Part shown: positions 34,620 through 47,380 of the stretch, piece by piece
How positions within the stretch are numbered: the first letter of the stretch is position 1
How the letters are laid out: each line of letters starts with the position of its first letter
Assembly (NCBI GenBank): GCA_033439265.1
Contig: JAVTVX010000027.1
Location: 10,183,001 to 10,247,000, forward strand
DNA length: 64,000 nucleotides
From: Dillenia suffruticosa
Taxonomy: Eukaryota > Streptophyta > Magnoliopsida > Dilleniales > Dilleniaceae
Direction: 5' to 3'
The notes under the pieces: generated by a model
What the model saw: the letters and a program-made list of their open reading frames with translations, nothing else
The model's database searches: none
Told to the model about the DNA's origin: nothing
Translations under genes and position numbers: made by a program

Positions 34620-36229
34620 TATGTAGAGCAATGAATAGGAATGACTTTAGTGATGAATTTTTTCCTATCAACAAATCAATACGTAGTGGTAACTGGTAAT
34701 TGATAACCAAAAAATGGTAATTGGTGACAAAATTAAAGTCGTTGTTAACATTAACATTTAATACTAAATATCCTAAAAACAGTGATTAGTACAAGAGTTT
34801 CTAATATCATATGAAAAGGTGATAGAGTATCATACAAAACAGCTCCCAATCATAGAAAACCAGTCCCATAATTAGTGTATGAGTTCTAGCAAATAATTCA
34901 TTCGGCTTACACCATCGCATCATAACTTTTTCTTGATTAGTAGATACCCCTTGAAACATTGCACGATGAATCACAAAAAACAAAAATAATTTACATCAAT
35001 CATATGAAGTTTACATTAAAAAGTCATAATATCACAAGTAACTAAATAGTTACACAAAATACCAACCATATTGATTTGATATCGAACTTGAAAGAAAATG
35101 TCTTGTAGTGCAATGGTTAATGTGCAGGGCTCCCATTATTGTTAAGTGTTAGAGGTTGTTTAGGTGATATGAATCAATACTAGAAACCTAAGAGAGTACT
35201 AATTAACGAGTCCAAAATTTATTTACACCCAAAAGATGATTAGAAAAAATTTTACCTAAATTAAACACTGATAATCTACTAGAAAAGCCAAATTCAATAA
35301 GATATGAGGAGGCAGAGAGAGAGATGAAATTTAATCTACTAAGTAATTAAGTACAAAACAATCAAACTCCAAATACTTAAAAACACTGATAAATTTTACC
35401 TTGAGCTATCTTACACTACCCTTTGCTGTCGTTATGAAATTTTACCTTCAAACATCTAGAAAAGACATAGTCCTTCCCTAATGCTACCCCTCCCCCTTTT
35501 CCCTAGAAAAATAAATGAATATATGATTAAATGATATCATGCTATAAGAATCGCTTAATAAAGATACTGTTCAATTAGTAACAACCTCTAAATTATAATA
35601 TAAAACTTCTACTTATATTTTTCTCGGACTGCTGACTCACTAGGCGACTGATTTCTATTATCATAAACTACATTAGCTCCTGGAATTGAGTATGTTGCTT
35701 TTTTAACACTTGCATTGCTTTCTTGAGCAGCAAGTTTGGCACTCATAGTTGCATTTTGAACCTCTGCTTCATCTGCTTATTTTCTCTTCACCTCAATTTC
35801 CATCTGCAACTTTTAAGATGCTCAATCACTTTCATAGGAGCAGCCGTCCCTTAAGGTGTCTCGGAATAGCACGCAATTTTTGCATACAAATTTCTGCAGG
35901 TGAATTTAATGATGTGGTCTCTTCATTATGCTAAGTAATACTACATAATAGAATAATTTGTTACGTAACAAAAATATACATATTGAAAATCTAAAACTAT
36001 TTGAATTGTGAATAGCAGTAGATAATGTCAAAGTTTGTTCTGTTTTATTATTGATCATTTTTCTCTTCTTTTTTTTTTAGAAATGACCAACCTGGTATTG
36101 GTCAATTATTGATAGTTTTTTTCCTTCATTCCTTTTATATCACATGTCCATAATCATGATAAAATTGTTATGCTATTGTGCAATCTCAATGAATAAGAAG
36201 AAAGAAAAAAAATAAGAAATAAAAGTAAG
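34620..36229 (-). other. CACTA interior, 3' part, mostly non-coding
   Basis: About 35950-35650 (minus) may be the C-terminal, Gln/Glu-rich tail of the second CACTA protein (it reads QMEIEVKRK-, EAEVQNATMSAKLAAQESN-like with breaks). The remainder, 34620-35640, is AT-rich and shows nothing I can identify. Confidence 0.4.
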
Positions 36230-36590
36230 TTATGAAGTGTTAACCATATTATCAACCATTCTCACAATCGAAATAGACTCATTTGTGGGTGGAATTACAT
36301 TAGCTACATGATTTTGATATTTTTCATGCTTATCTTTTATTAGTTTCAAAAAAAGGAGGAAGAAATAGTGATATGACTTGAACCTAAAAGTCTTTACTAG
36401 TAAATTTATCACACAACTTAACCCAATTATCCTCCCATACATTATGTGGTGGATTTTTCATAGCTTCTTCTTTGGATAGGAACTTCTTGAAGTGAAGATG
36501 CAGCTTATACTTATGCTAATTAACCGATTTCCTTTGAATGGCACTCTCTATTTTTGTGCTGCCATCATAACTTGAATTCTCCATGCACAG
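36230..36590 (-). pseudogene. CACTA second protein, Transposase_24-like remnant
   Basis: Minus strand reads NPPHNVWEDNWVKLCDKFTS, then, after a stop and shift, HKKYQNHVANVIPPTNESIS-like words. The pattern W-x(2)-LCD-x-F followed by a His-containing, Thr/Ser-rich block resembles the plant transposase family found with TNP2 in En/Spm elements (Pfam Transposase_24, Ptta/En/Spm). Family role: DNA binding during transposition. Position downstream of the TNP2 remnant agrees with the En/Spm gene order. Confidence 0.55.
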
Positions 36591-36729
36591 AAGAAAGACA
36601 TTATGATATATATAATGCCAAATAATCATACAAATTAATTATTGTAAATTCTCCTAAAAAACTAACAATACTATATTGTGTACTTGCTAATAATATCATC
36701 TTTCAATTCATTTGGTTGGTACTTTATTG

Positions 36730-37829
36730 TTATGCCATCAAATTTGGCAAACTGCCGGTTAGTGCTTCAAGACTGTACCCAATCATCCATGTTGTGCCAT
36801 CAGTGGCAAGGCCTAACCATACATTTAAAGGGTCATTCACAAACGAAGAAGAAACTTGATTAAGGTGTTTCCATACTTCACTGTTCGTAGGGTGCCGAAT
36901 TATGTTATCATCATTATCCTGCTTTTTCTTATGCCATTGCATGTCACAGCTACCTCCTCATTCATAAACAACCTTTGCAGCCTTGGTTCTAGGGGGAAGT
37001 ATCAAAGAACCTTTTGCCTTTACCCTAAATAGAGGCTTCGTGAACTTATCATTTGGACATTGGGTGAGGGACACATACTCATTGCGAAAAACAACAATCA
37101 TTGACATATACATGAATTTTCTCTCCCTCAAACCCGAAACCTTGTATTTTTTTTAGGTTCATAGATATTCTTTGGAATAGAAGCAAAACATGACAACGAT
37201 TACTTGAATATGTCAAATAGGAAGTCAAATGATTTGACAATCCAACTACTGGTAGTCTTCAAATGTAAAAGAGTAATAATGAATGAAACTTTGGTAAAAT
37301 TTTGACATCCCACGTAAAGCTCTTGATGGGCTTCATTTAATAATCTATGGAGCGCTTTCACATCATTGTCTGATTTACTTGAAGATCCACCACTAGTATG
37401 TCAATTTTCACCCAAATTACCTTCACCTATGTTATTTGACAGAATGTCCAAGCCACCATTGTAATCATCATAATTATCACCATCACCCTCATTAATTGTC
37501 AAATTCTCATCGTTTAAAACATCTTCATATAACTTACCATGATATATCCACATATCATAATTAATAGAAATTCCCCTTTGCATCAAATGTAAGAACATGG
37601 TGTTTTTTCCACAAAGGCGAAAGTTGTTGCAAGATTTACAAGGGCAATAGATTTTTGAAGATTCTTCTTTATTACAATATGCAAATTTGAGGGGCTCCTC
37701 TACAACCAGTCCATATCTTTTGTTCTTTGTTCTATGGACAATTTCCATCCAACTCTTATCCATAGCATGTTCTTTGGCAGCTAAGTTAACATACATAAAA
37801 ACACAAAAAAAAAAAAACTTAACAGACAT
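36730..37829 (-). pseudogene. CACTA TNP2-type transposase remnant
   Basis: The likely start is the ATG at 37763 (MDKSWM); the open frame reaches 37401. MDKSWME, RYGLVVEEPLKFAY, IYCPCKSCNN and MWIYHGK match the transposase-associated domain that begins TNP2 proteins (Pfam Transpos_assoc). After breaks, 37370-37080 reads as LYVGCQNFTKVSF, KSFDFLFDIFK and IHVYVNDC, and 36942-36730 carries RHPTNSEVWKHLNQ and NVWLGLATDGT, blocks of the TNP2 catalytic region (Transposase_21). The section between and the C-terminal catalytic part are deleted or unreadable. The gene cannot be functional. Confidence 0.8.
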
Positions 37830-38919
37830 AAAAACATCATAAAATAAGCAAGCCTATATTCAAACTATAGAAATTAAAAGGTCCAATCTCCTTTGGCTAG
37901 AAACGGCAGTACAAAACTATCAAATAAACCAATCCAATTAACAAAAAATGGGTATACTTTCCTATCTTGAAACACCATAATCAGTTTATGTCCAAAAATG
38001 TGTCTCTAGTACCATGACCACCCAAAAAACCATCAACCAGGAAAATAAGAAAGTTAAAATTGGAGGTAACTCGAGAAAACAAATCCAAGTGTACTTGAAT
38101 TTAGAAAAAATAAAAACAAAAAGAAGAAAAGAAAACCTAGCTAACCATTACAAGTTTGATCGGTCCATCCTGCATGCTATACACAATTTGAAAAGAAATG
38201 AAATACAAAGAAGAGAAACAACAAGAGAAGGTTGTATGAGTTGTGATATTTCCCAAATAATAAAGAAGAAAAGGACATAATATCATGTGGTCAGTGTTAA
38301 ATGTGAGAGGAAAACATGAGAGAAACACGGTCCCAGTGTTTCCTCATATTTACATAGAACAACTTTCCAAGGTAAGTAAAAATATTTATAAGCCTAAGAA
38401 TGATAAAATTGAAAAATAAGAAAATAGAGAAAACATTAGTTAACTATAATTTACTATCTTATGATTTACTATCTTGATTGAAACAATACAAATAGAAATA
38501 CCATGTAATCAAAATCAAACCACGTAAACCTCAAAAACCATCAATCTACTCCTACATAGGGCATCAAATTTAATCAAGATTGCAGATTACCTTAAATTTA
38601 CGACTCTAAGTCAATTGGACCCGATCATAGAGAATTCTAAATAGAATTTGAATCAAATAACTAAAGTATGAAATGAAACTAATATGCAAAAAATCCCGCA
38701 AGCATGTCCCATCTAAAGAATACACATAGTTATAGAAACTGAATTAAAATATTATAACAAGACAAGTGGGTAGAAAAGATGATTACAACCCTAAAACAAA
38801 TCCCAACAGTAGAGAACAAGAAAGAGAAACAACATGCAAGAAGAAATAGCCTATCCTAAGGAGAAGCAAAAATCGTGACAGTGAGGTCGATCACCTATGA
38901 CAATATGAGAAAATAAGTT

Positions 38920-39110
38920 CAAAACCCTAACACCCTAAACTATTCAAATCAAACCCTAAATCATTTTGAGATAAAACCCCAAAATAATCTAAGAAAAGAA
39001 GTTCAGAACCCTAACCCTAAAACTATTTGAATCAAACCCTAAATCATTTTGAGACAAAACCCTAAAACTATCCAAATCAAACCTAAAACATTTTGAGATG
39101 AGTGAGAGAG
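38920..39110. repeat. CCCTAAA-rich short tandem repeats in CACTA 5' region
   Basis: Three imperfect copies of a roughly 45-65 bp unit built of AAACCCTAAA, ATCAAACCCTAAATCATT and TTTTGAGA words. The plant telomere word CCCTAAA recurs, but not as a pure array. Such words also act as telo-box promoter elements; this lies about 1.2 kb upstream of the TNP2 start. Confidence 0.5.
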
Positions 39111-40223
39111 AGTTTGTTTTTACCCTCTCAATAGATTTTAGAAATAATCGATGACGAGACAAAGACCAACAATGAGCATTCATGAAGACGAGGTGAAAAG
39201 TCGAAGATGGAGAGGAGCAAGATGGGACAAAGAGCATTTGCAAAGGAAAAGGGTTGGAAATTCCTTAAGGCTTAAAGATAAATGACATTGTTCTCAACTC
39301 TCTTGTCAAAAAAAAAAAAAAAAAGTTCAAGGTCACTAAATTTAAGGTCATTTGACATCGTTATTGAAGACTCTCGGAATAGTGACCACAAATATCATTA
39401 CTAAAAACTCAAATTTGCAACTTTTAATGACCAAAAAAATTGTGGTCACCAAATTCGGTCACTAATGGTTCTCAAATTGGTGGACTTTTGTCCCATCATG
39501 CCATTTAGGACCACATTTTCATATTGTCACTAAAACCTATATGGTGACTAAAATTTAGTGACGATTTTTTTTTTCGTTTCCAAAGGCTACTATTAGTGAT
39601 CAGAATTTTGGTTATCATTAAATTTTTGGTCACTAAAGGCTATTTTTTTTTTTAGTGTAGCTTAGGTCGACTTATTCCATGTGTGGGTCGACTTGTGATG
39701 TTCTTTTTTAGCTAACTTAGGTTTAGCTTGAATGATTCAAAAACTTTGGTAGAGTTATTTGAAGAATCCTTAAGGGTGAGTTGACATGTCCTTTCTAGTG
39801 GATCAACCTAAAGATTATTAACACTTGTATAAATGTGTCATTCTTTGGCTAGGTTTACCTCTTCGTGTGAATAGGTCGACCTATGGTTTACTAAACCTTA
39901 GTCTAAGTGTTCAATGGGTTGACCTACTCCATGCATGGGTTGACCTATAGTAAGTTAAGCTTATACAACCTTGTGCATCTGAGATCGAATGGTGAAGTGT
40001 GTTCTATATTCATCCACTACTTGAGTCGACCTATTCATTTCATGGGTCGACCTATCAAAGTCATAGGTCGAATGTACTTAATTTTTCTAAAGAAAACCCT
40101 AAGTTATTCACTCATAGGTTTATCTATACATTTAGTGCTCAATTGTCTGTATATTTTCAATGTGTCCATCATTTATTTATTTAAATTGACTAGTAGAATC
40201 ATTATCAAAACACTATATATGCA

Positions 40224-43170
40224 ATAGAAAATACTGATTTTTCTAATTATATTTGTATTTTAATTAGAATAAAACTTTAGAGAGAGATTAGAGACAAACT
40301 AAGAGTCTAAAACATGTGTGCTCTAAATATAATATAAATACTTAGTGTTTATATGTTTTTCAAAATTAAAAAATTAGTCATAACAATTTTCAAAATTACA
40401 AGAAAATCTCAATAATTTTTGTAATTACAAAATAATCAAAATAATTTTCAAAAATTATAGAATAGGCATAGTAGTTTTTTAAAACTATAAAACGATCTTA
40501 ATACTTTCTCAAAATAACAGTTCCGCCTTTAATCTCCCTCTACATTATTCTTATTCTCTAATCAGTCTAATACAAAAATAAAGTTAGGTTGAGTAATTAA
40601 TAGATATTAACAAAGTTCAATGGTAAAGAAGTAATTTGACACATGTTTCTTTTGATTTTAGAATAATTATAATTTAATTTGTTAAATCATTAGTTATATT
40701 AAAATTAATTAATTCTACTATACAATTAGAGTTGTATTCCAAAATAAATAAATAATAACTTTGTTTTGTACTTAACCTATATGTATTTTTATATGTTACT
40801 TCTCTATGTAATACCTATGATTGAGTTTAAATAAATTGTGTATACTATCACTTTTTGAATTATTTAATTCCATTGAATCAATTGTCCACAAAGAGGATAT
40901 CCAAAAATATCTAATTTATCTCGTATTAATTGATGCTGCTAAACTAGTTTAAGAAAATTTGATATGATACAATATCATATAACTAAACTCATCTGAATAT
41001 TTTCAAAATTAAGAGCACATGAATTATATATAGTTGTAGAGTACCAGCTTGTATTCATAGTAATTTTTTTTTTTAAAAATTATGTTTTATTCAGTACTAA
41101 CCACTTGCACTATTTTCTATTGAACCTAGATTTCATCCGATAATCAAGATAAATCACTAATGATTAGAAAGGAAACTCTCAACCCATAGCTTATATATAA
41201 TAAGACGTCAATTTTATCAATTAAATATGAATTTTACTTTGAGTATATGTTATTATCACTTATACCTAATATATCAGTCGAATCATATATACAAGTCATT
41301 TACATTGAACCAATGGGTTTTAAACAAGCAAAAATAATATAAAAATATTATCTCCTTGAATAATTAAAACAAATATTATTCTAATATAAAGAGTCAATAC
41401 ATAGTCTTTTATAAATATAAATAATAGAAGTAATGAAAATTTATGATCTCATCCCAACATCTTCATCACCTTCATAGTTCATATATTGTTTTCAAGTTTG
41501 AGAAATCATATTTTTAATCATATTTGATTCTATCCAAATTAATAAATATGTGACATTCATCTATAATTTGTGATAGGAAAAAATTTTATTTTTCACTCGG
41601 TCTTCCGCTTATTAATTATAGCAAACCCAACAACTTTTGTCTTGATTTTGTTACTATGATATAACAATGTGGACATGATAATAGGGTGTTGAACCTTCTA
41701 TCTTTGCAACATCATAATTACGATGTCTTCAGTAGTGATTTCATGTATTTTCTTCCTTCCTAATATCCTTTGCCTCTTTAAGTATTCTCTATGACTCTAT
41801 TAAGGCTACAAATTATGCCAAAACTCCACACATGACTTAAAAGTACAAATGTATGAGATAAGACAAAAGAGTGATACAATCACTAGGGGGAAGGCCTAAT
41901 ATCCCCAGATAAATGCATGAAATATGTACATTTTCTAAACCTATCAACAACTAGTACTCCTTCCCAAAATGTTCAAGGTGCATGTGCTATTTGTACAAGT
42001 ATTATGCATACATCATTTGGTTGTCATAGAGCATCTCAATCCTCAAATATTTCCAAGAACAAGTGAATGTTGTTCATTGGTTTCCCAACTAAAGTAAACA
42101 ATTCCCCAATATTGCTCAGAGAAACAATCCTAATTCCTCCTAGATGCATGAAACAAGAATTATTTAATTTAACAAAATCAAATGGGTCCCCATAGTATAT
42201 CTACCCTGGTGGTATCAAAAACCAAAAAGTTTAATCCTCTTTATTCTTCTGCACCACCAAGTAGTTTTAAATTTGAGGTGAAGGTTTTAGCTTTACTCTA
42301 GAATTTGGAAGCCTAAAGTCATTTCTTAATTAAAGATTGTAAACTTACATAATTAATCAATAGAGGTCATGGTCCAACCATAATCTAGAATTAAGTTAGA
42401 AGTATTAATTGGACAATAGCTAATATTATTAATAAGAGAGAAAGGTAAACTATATAGTCATAGTAAACCAAACACTGAAGGTCATGGCCCTACCATAGAG
42501 TAAGTCAAAGTTGTTCATGATTTGAGAAGTAAGAAATAAGTTGACAACAAAGGAGAGCTTAGAGCCTACCCTTGAAATTTGCTAGTTGCTAGGGAGAGGT
42601 TTGCAATTTGCAATTGCTAGGGAAACAACCTTTCAAATGAGTAAGAAACCAAAGAGAGATTAACTTACTCTATTATAGATGTCAAAGGAAAAAATTTGAG
42701 TGGAAGCTCTTAATAGACATCGATGGGGATACCCTAATTGCAATTGTTGTGTTCAAATTAAGTACTTAGTTATTGTGATTTTTTGTGACTGTATTCTAAA
42801 AGGAGAAATCCAAGAATGAAAACTAGAAACAAAGTTGGGGGTGAGATGGTCGGATAGATATGAGAGAGAGGGAGGGAGAGTTATCTTTAATTAATGATGG
42901 TAATTCATAATGGTGTAATTCATTTCTATGCTAGAATAGACTTTGCTCTAAATAAAGGCTTTTTCCTTTTAGGAGATGTCGCGATCTGAGTTAGATGTTG
43001 CTCAAGCAAAGTTTTTGAAGCTGGTCCTTTTAAAAGAACTACAAAAAATATCATATTTGAAGGGTTTTGGCATTAGTGTGATATGATGCCTAAGATGCTT
43101 TAGCTATAAATTTTTATAAAGTGAGATTCACCGAAGAATCCCACTTTACTTTAATCACTTTGGATCCATT
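40224..43170. other. Intergenic AT-rich DNA
   Basis: About 2.9 kb in which I find no gene, LTR or inverted-repeat structure I can support. It is AT-rich throughout and has no long open frame on either strand. Confidence 0.5.
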
Positions 43171-43879
43171 TAGGGATGACAATATCTAGCCTAACTTGAT
43201 GGATACTCGATTAATTAGACTCAACAGACTGGATTTCTTATTGAAAAATGGATTAGGGAGAGATTAGGGGCATTTATTGGAATCATACCTATTCGGATAT
43301 AGATTTAGCTTCTGAAAAATTTGACCGGCCTAACTCAACACTCAAATATAAATTTTTAATTAAAAAAAATAAGATTTAACAAAATTTTCCAAAAATTGAA
43401 GCTGTCCTAACCCTAACCCTAACCTTTCTCCTTCGTCAATTTTTGTCAGATCTTGAAAACTCTAAAGCGATTAAGTCGATTTTGTGTGAGAGAGAGAGAG
43501 AGGAGAGACGAAGTCGATTTTTGAAAACTCTAAAGAGATAAAGTTCATGCCAACTCTAGTTTATGCCTCTTCTCTCTTCTTCATCTCTTTTTCTTCATTT
43601 CCCTTCTACTTCATCCCTTGATCGCATGACATAGCAAAGTATAGAGAAGAGAACTATTAGCTCCAGTATTGCCTTCTCTCACATTTCTTCACAAATTTCA
43701 GTGTAAGTAACATCTCCCTTCTCTTGGATCAGGTTGGGTTAGTTTTTTGAAAACCCATAGGTTCCGTTTGATTTTTTGAAAAAAACGCAAGGTTGGATAT
43801 AGTTTTTTATTTCATTGATCCGAAGGCGAATATGATAATACTAAAAACTACACTATATCCATCGCATTGTCATCCCTAG
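43171..43879. mobile_element. hAT-like MITE, 709 bp
   Basis: Inverted ends TAGGGATGACAAT (left) and ATTGTCATCCCTA (right) match over 13 bp. TAGGGATG-CAA-type ends are known from plant hAT elements. Flanks GATCCATT (43163-43170) and GATCGATT (43880-43887) agree at 7 of 8 bases, fitting the 8-bp target duplication of hAT elements. The interior includes CCCTAACCCTAACC-type words near 43410 and a GA run near 43490, and encodes nothing recognisable. Confidence 0.75.
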
Positions 43880-43941
43880 ATCGATTATTCTTGCACAAAC
43901 TCATGCATTTTGACATAACAATTCTAGAAGTTCAATTATTA

Positions 43942-45830
43942 TGTTTGCTCCTTTTGGCAAAATAAGTTTTGATGATGAGCAAAAGTGAACAAAATTAAAC
44001 TAGATGATGAACAGAGTAAATTTAATCAATAAAAAATTAATCTGGAACAAAATAAAATAAGTTCAACTTTGGGAATGCAAAGTTGAACAAGTCGACTCAC
44101 ATAAGAAATAATTTGACCTATTAAGTAAAGATTACCCTTTAAACTAAGATAGTAAGATATTTAAATCAACTCAGATATAGATCAAGTCAACTTACCATAT
44201 GTTCGAAATTCACTAAACTTAGACAATAGGTTAGTCAAATCAACTCACATAAAGAACTAAGTTAACTCAAAGAACATTCTATGAAATAAGACTAATTTAA
44301 GTCAAATGATCAAGTCAACAAGCACAAAAGCACAAGTCGGCTCATGCAATGAATGAAATAGTAAATTCAAAATTTCTATGGTCCTAATGGTCAAAAATCT
44401 AAAACACCAATAGTTAAAATGAAAATATGACAAACTAAATTAAGGCCAAGTCAACCTAGTGTAGTTATGAGTTGACTTATCACATCAATACTTAAAAAAA
44501 ATTTGTAGAATTCAAGTCATCTCATGAAATTAGATCACAAAACACTAAAACACGAGCCACACAAGCCATGACTCATATCGAGACATAGGCCAAGACTTAG
44601 AAATTTAGTCATACATTAAACCAAGTCAACTTACATATTGCACCAAATCGACTTGCACATTCTAGATTTAGAAAATTTTAAGTGAGCTCAAATTTAAGTC
44701 AACCTAGGTATGATATATAGTCGACCTATACATGTGTAGTACTCAAAGGTCATTATACAAAAGTTGACCAAACTATGATCAAGTCAACCTGCACATATTA
44801 TAGATTTAACATAGCACTTCACTAGTCGACTACAATTAATACCAAGCCAATTTGTATGAGTTAAAATGGAAAATACACTAAGTCAAGTTGTACCAAGTCA
44901 ACATGTCACAACAATAAGTCAACCTAAATGAGCCACAAGGCAAATACACTTAAGCAATGTTAAGCACAGGTCGACCTAAAAGTTACACCAAGTCAACTCG
45001 CATAAACCATGAAGCAAAATGCTTAAATACCATCAAGCCCAAGCCGACCCAAAGTATAAGAGAAGTTGACCTACACAAGTATTACAGGAAATATACTTAA
45101 ACAAAATGAAGGCCAATTTGACATGAAAAATAGCATAAGTCGACTTGCACAAACAACAACTTGAAAATGTTTAAGTACTGATAAGCAATAATCGACTTGA
45201 AGAGATCATAAGTCAACTTGCAAGAGCATCTAAACATAAATATCATAGCAGAGTACAACACAAGTTGAATTGGTACACATATATAGTCAACTTGGATATA
45301 TACAAAATTCAAATCTCAATCAACTCAAAAGAAGAATAAATCGACTCAATGTGAGTACCGACTAGTTGTTCAAAAAAATTGTTTGAGAGTTTAATGAAGA
45401 CTCAACCACCTCAATGGCTATATTTTTGCATTAAATGAATCTTAATGGCTATCTTTTCATCAAGGTTATAAATACAACACCTCAGAAGAAGATTGAAAAA
45501 CTTTTGAAGCATTCACTAAACACTATTAAAGAACTGTCTTCTGTGAACTTAATTATTTATGTGTTGTATTTTTATTTCTGGGCCTAAAAGACACATAGTA
45601 TATCATGTTTTACTTTTAAATCATTGTAAAAGTCTAGAAGAAAGGGTTTTTTCTAGTCTGAGCTTAGAGTTTTTGAGTGAAACACTTGTAACCTCTGATT
45701 AGCATCTGAACAAACTAATTGAGTGTACTATTTTGGTTAAAAATAGTGCATTAGAAAATCTAGATTAAGTCTGATAGTGAGCATATATCGAAAAGGTGAA
45801 CCACTATAAAAGTACTGAAATATATCCTAA
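43942..45830 (+). repeat. 5' LTR of element E
   Basis: Begins TGTTTGCTCCTTTTGGC, then AAGTTTTGATGATGAGC. U3 is an array of AAGTCGACTT/AAGTCAACTT/AAGTTGACTT words from 44085 to about 45350. TTATAAATACAACACCTCA at about 45469 holds the TATA box. U5 includes AAAAGGTGAACCACTATAAAAG near 45793, a block also present in other LTRs of the window. The exact 3' end is unclear because the usual CCCTCTAG end motif is missing. Confidence 0.7.
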
Positions 45831-45927
45831 ACCCTAGCTGTCGACTCTTACTCTCTCTCTCTCTCTCTAAAGTAACTCACAAGGAGATAAAAAAACCTTC
45901 AAAAGTCAAAACCCTAAACTCTTTTCA

Positions 45928-46900
45928 ATGTCCAAGCAAGTCGAGATCCAAGAATCTCTTGAACTTCATCACATCAACTTCCAATCAAGAGAAACATGAA
46001 AGTTATTCGAAGAAAACTTCTCTTCTAGAGTTATTAATCATTCTAAACTTATTAATTGGGATTTCTTAGAAAGTAATTATTTCTCTTATGGCAAGTATAT
46101 TAGGAAAAACTTGTTTTAATAGCCTCATTAATCCATTCTCTCCATCTTATGATAGGCTAGTAAGATTATTCTATAACAATCTAACAGAATACAAAGGGAC
46201 TCACCAAGATAGGAATGAAAGCGAACCCACAAATGTATGTTCAAAACCTATGTTGAAGGAATGGAGACCATAGTCACTTCCAAAATCCTATATAGGATAA
46301 ATAGGCAAAATTGGTTAACTTATAGTAAAGTGAAGAGTACATGAGCACAGAGCTTTTGTACAATGCAAGGCTTGTTTTAAAAAACCCTAACCTCCAAGTA
46401 GTCAACACCAAAGCTATATCCTTAGACCTATATGAATGGTTACTCCACTTGATAGCCACCCACGTCTTGAAACATAGTTTACATAGTCATACTACAACTA
46501 TTAGGGAAGATTTCTAGATAATAGTCTGCCTAATGCAAAAAGAAAATCATGACCTTCATTTCCTAGTTCCCCTCCACATGATGCCCATAAGGAAATCTGA
46601 TAAAAGAAACCTAACCATAAATAATATAGACACCTCTAGAGAGATTGGGGAGCAAAATAAATGGAAGATGAGGGGGTATGGAGAAGAAAAAGAAAGGGGA
46701 GAAAAAGAAGAAGGTGTAGAGTCCAACAATAGAGCTCCTGAGCCCATAAAGCCTACGCATCCCACCTCTAAACCCTTTGAGCCTACTAATACATCCCAAC
46801 CATTAGCTTTAGCCATTTATCATAGAGAAGCTGATGGAGGACATAACACACCTTCGCAACCTATGACTCTAGAGATGATTTGAGGATGTCTACAAAGGAT
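45928..46900 (+). pseudogene. Element E gag-like protein (Transposase_32-like), broken
   Basis: Start at 45928 (MSKQVEIQESLELHHINFQ); stops and shifts follow. 46088-46273 carries YDRLVRLFYNNLTEYKG, the same LFYNNL block seen in the pseudogene at 26-917. Past further breaks, 46533-46883 reads LHFLVPLHMMPIRKSDKRN and then a hydrophilic, Glu/Lys- and Pro-rich tail (EPIKPTHPTSKPFEP) resembling the flexible C-terminus of such proteins. No known enzymatic motif. It may have been a particle or nucleic-acid-binding protein; this is inference. Confidence 0.5.
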
Positions 46901-47367
46901 GCAAGGCAGATTGATTAAGTAGAGAAGGTGGATGCTTTGTCTAGAGTTAGAGATGCATCATACTGAGTCTTGAGTGCTAAGATCGTATACTAATGCATGT
47001 ATTTTCTTTGTTTTGGACCTGTATTTGACATATAAACATGTTTCTTTATTTATGAAAAGTTATGTGTACTTGTTTCTCTATGAATCTTATGAATGTCTGT
47101 AAATGCCAATCTCTATGTTTATGTTTGTTTATTCTTATAATTATTTAGAATTACCTCATTTGTTGACAAATGGGGGAGAAATAAATAAAGGAGAAGAAAC
47201 CAAGAGATGTAGATTCAAAAATAAGTAAATAAATAAGGTAGAATAAGGAGAAGATACCAAGAGATGAAAATTTTAGATTTCACAAAAAGGGGATAAATTA
47301 TAGATTAAGGGGGTGTACTAACTTAAAAAAAAAAAACTTATATGATTGATAATATTTTGTTATGATC

Positions 47368-47380
47368 AAAGGGGGGAGAT
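47368..47380 (+). promoter_or_regulatory. Polypurine tract of element E
   Basis: AAAGGGGGGAGAT lies directly before the 3' LTR start TGTTGGTAAAATGAG. Polypurine tracts prime plus-strand DNA synthesis in LTR elements. A second purine-rich block (AAATGGGGGAGAAA, about 47168) lies further upstream. Confidence 0.7.

Larger units (their letters stand above)
34228..39657 (-). mobile_element. Degenerate CACTA (En/Spm) DNA transposon, 5.4 kb
   Basis: The right end (minus strand) is CACTAAAAAAAAAAATAGCC; the left end is the decayed counterpart TAATATAAAAAAAAAATAATC. Both are flanked by TAG, a 3-bp duplication. Subterminal regions (34250-34620 and 39320-39650) hold clusters of GTCACTAAA/TTTAGTGAC words in both orientations. 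Inside, on the minus strand, are remnants of TNP2-type transposase (37763-36730) and of the second protein with a Transposase_24-like domain (36580-36230). Both are broken, so the element cannot transpose by itself. Confidence 0.85.
32593..40223 (-). repeat. Solo LTR 2, split by a CACTA element
   Basis: Minus strand starts TGCATATATAGTG then GTTTTGATAATGATTC at 40223 and ends ATTGTATTTCA at 32593, TG...CA like solo LTR 1. Subtracting the CACTA insertion leaves about 2.2 kb. Both sides are flanked by ATAGAAAA (32585-32592 and 40224-40231). U3 repeats (GGTCGAC, GGTCAAC, GGTTGAC) occupy about 33340-34200 and continue at 39661-40090 beyond the insertion. A TATA-like CTTATAAATG lies near 33150. 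Confidence 0.7.

Noticed and set aside
35100-35160. tRNA-like segment (GTAGTGCAATGGTTAATGTG)
   Set aside because: Resembles an A box but no B box or stems at correct spacing were found.
29922-40223. Solo LTR 1 and LTR 2 as the two ends of one short element
   Set aside because: Each has its own flanking direct repeat (ATATT and ATAGAAAA), and their U5 parts differ strongly, so they are separate insertions.
43410-43432. CCCTAACCCTAACCCTAACC-like interstitial telomere repeat
   Set aside because: Only about three units and not the plant TTTAGGG type; a chance or MITE-internal word.
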